From: Callipepla californica brunnescens
Lineage: Eukaryota > Chordata > Aves > Galliformes > Odontophoridae
Assembly: GCA_023055505.1 (NCBI GenBank)
Contig: JALIRH010000098.1
Location: 496,001 to 560,000, forward strand
Length of the DNA: 64,000 nucleotides
Reading direction: 5' to 3'
A program made the translations under genes and the position numbers. Position 1 is the first letter of the stretch. Every line of letters begins with the position of its first letter. The notes under the pieces are model-generated. The model did not search any database, was not told where the DNA came from, and saw nothing but the letters and a program-made list of their open reading frames with translations. Shown here one piece after another: positions 62,810-64,000 of this stretch.

Positions 62810-63300
62810 CAATTATGGGGTCAGGGGGAATTTATGGGGTCGGGAGGAAAGCAATGGGGTCAGGGGGAATTATGGGGTCAGGGGGAATTTAAAGGGTTGG
62901 AGGGGGAACAGGGGAACTAATAGGGTCAGAGGGGAAATTAATGGGGTCACGGGGGGAACAGGTGAATTATGGGGACGGGGGGAAAGTAATGGGGTTGGGC
63001 TGATGTGACCTCAAACAGCACCGAGGAATCGTCCTGCGGCTGTTCTAGGGCAATTATAGGGTCGGGGGGAATAGGGGAAGTAACAGGGTCAGGAGGTGAA
63101 GTAATGGGGTCACAGGGGGGAATTGATGGGGTTGGGGGGGAAATTATAGGGTCATGGGGGGGAATTATGGGGTCGGGGGAAAATTGTGGGGTCAGGGGGG
63201 AACTAATGGGATTTGGGGCTGACATTTGGGGGAAATAATCGGATTCTGGGGCTGATAATGGAGATTTTGGGGTGGAATTGCAGGATTTTGGTGCTGAGTT
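62810..63300. repeat. GGGGTCAGGGGGAATT-type minisatellite
   Basis: Units of about 19-20 bp (ATGGGGTCAGGGGGGAATTA and variants), very G-rich on the + strand and likely able to form G-quadruplexes. Interrupted at 63009-63055 by a second copy of the exon-like start and its intron edge. Confidence 0.85.
63008..63037 (-). pseudogene. Partial duplicate of an exon-like sequence (5' part)
   Basis: On the minus strand, an acceptor-like CCTAGAACAG is followed by PQDDSSVLFE and then GTCACATC, so this copy ends at a GT. It matches the first 30 nt of the longer copy 241 bp away with one silent change (GAC for GAT). It could be a short alternative exon or a duplication scar. Confidence 0.45.
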
Positions 63301-63378
63301 TTGGGGTCAGATATCGACATTATAGGGCTGGGTTATGGGGTCCGTTCGTGCCCTTTTGGGGCCGGGTTCTGTGCTGTG
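63301..63378. other. Junction zone before the returning satellite
   Basis: G-rich, low-complexity DNA ending in GCTGTGGGTCCT, which resembles the 59-61 kb minisatellite motif and shares GGTCCT with the satellite that follows. Confidence 0.5.
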
Positions 63379-64000
63379 GGTCCTAAAACTAAAGAGAACC
63401 CTACCCCTTCCACTAAACCTTCATCTACATCCCTAACCCTTACCCTAAACCTAAATCTACACCAAAACCTAACCCTAACCCTAACATGTCTTCTAACTGT
63501 AAAACTAATGCTTCACCTAACCCGAACTGAAACCCTAGGATTAAACCTTACCTAACACCTAGCTATATTCCTAACCCTATCCTGAAACCTAACGTTAACC
63601 CTAACCCTAAAAACAACTTGGAACCAAACCCTAACCCTAACCTAACCCTTATCAGAACCCTAAATCTAATCCTAACCGTTACCTTAATTTAACTCCAATT
63701 CTACCTGAAATCTAAATGGGACCTTAAAACCAACCCCAAATTTAAGCCCAACCCTAAGCCTAACACAAAGCATTAGATTACCACAGCCATCACCTAACTT
63801 CTAACCCTGACCCTAACACTAATACTAAACCAAAACAGATTCCAAATACTAACCCAATTCCTATTCTGAAACCCAAAACTATTCCAAAAACAAACCCAAG
63901 GCCTAACCTTTCTCTCACTCTAACAATCAAAGAAAACCTATTCCTAAACCTAATCCTAAATCTAGTCCTAATCCTAACCCTCACCCTTAATCTAACCCTG
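63379..64000 (+). repeat. Diverged outlier copy of the satellite (block D), cut by window end
   Basis: Sequence from GGTCCTAAAACTAAAGAG matches unit 1 from 3391 to about 4288, in the same orientation. It differs at many single bases (for example AACTAATGCTTC for AACTAACGCTTC, CCCTAGGATTAAACC for CCCAGGACTAAACC), lacks 4 bp of AACAAACACC, and lacks about 270 bp lying between the two 273-bp-spaced repeats of the array unit. It is clearly more diverged from the array units than they are from each other. Confidence 0.93.

Noticed and set aside
1..64000. rRNA, tRNA or other structured RNA genes
   Set aside because: No tRNA A/B box pair, rRNA core or snRNA-like sequence was noticed on either strand, though a covariance-model search could not be run.

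Overview
The window looks like a subtelomere of a bird chromosome, most likely a galliform such as chicken. Three things point there: long arrays of exact and degenerate CCCTAA on the + strand, a decayed endogenous retrovirus whose transmembrane env subunit has the avian alpharetrovirus layout, and GC-rich minisatellites with a compact CpG-island promoter, as is usual on avian microchromosomes. The species is an inference; no host gene was recognised by name.

Bases 1-54835 are a tandem array of eleven units (4575-4781 bp when complete) plus a partial twelfth. Each unit has four blocks in a fixed order: a C-strand telomere-like block that starts with exact CCCTAA repeats, a G-strand block in which the degenerate telomere sequence runs the other way, a 192-bp non-telomeric island, and a second C-strand block. 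The units are nearly identical. A few shared variants show that groups of units were copied together. I find no credible protein-coding gene in the array.

The 192-bp island is the 3' part of a retroviral protease gene. In units 1-11 it stops abruptly and joins C-strand telomere-like DNA. In unit 12 it runs straight into the rest of a 5'-truncated provirus (54645-59015): reverse transcriptase, RNase H, integrase, env, polypurine tract and one LTR, with gag and the 5' LTR missing and pol broken many times. After the LTR come a GTGGGTC-type minisatellite holding four modules with CTCF-like sites (59016-60975), a CAGCTCTGCCCCACA-type minisatellite (61200-61990), a CpG-rich promoter-like island (62040-62400), possible minus-strand exons with partial duplications (62541-63037), and a GGGGTCA minisatellite (62810-63300). 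At 63379 a diverged piece of the satellite returns, in the same orientation, and runs off the end of the window.

The main inference is that the satellite unit came from this locus. The order G-strand block, provirus start, C-strand block is the same in every unit and across the 54-64 kb region, except that the units lack about 8.5 kb between provirus and C-strand block. A deletion derivative of the locus, amplified toward the chromosome end, explains this better than insertion of the provirus into a finished array.
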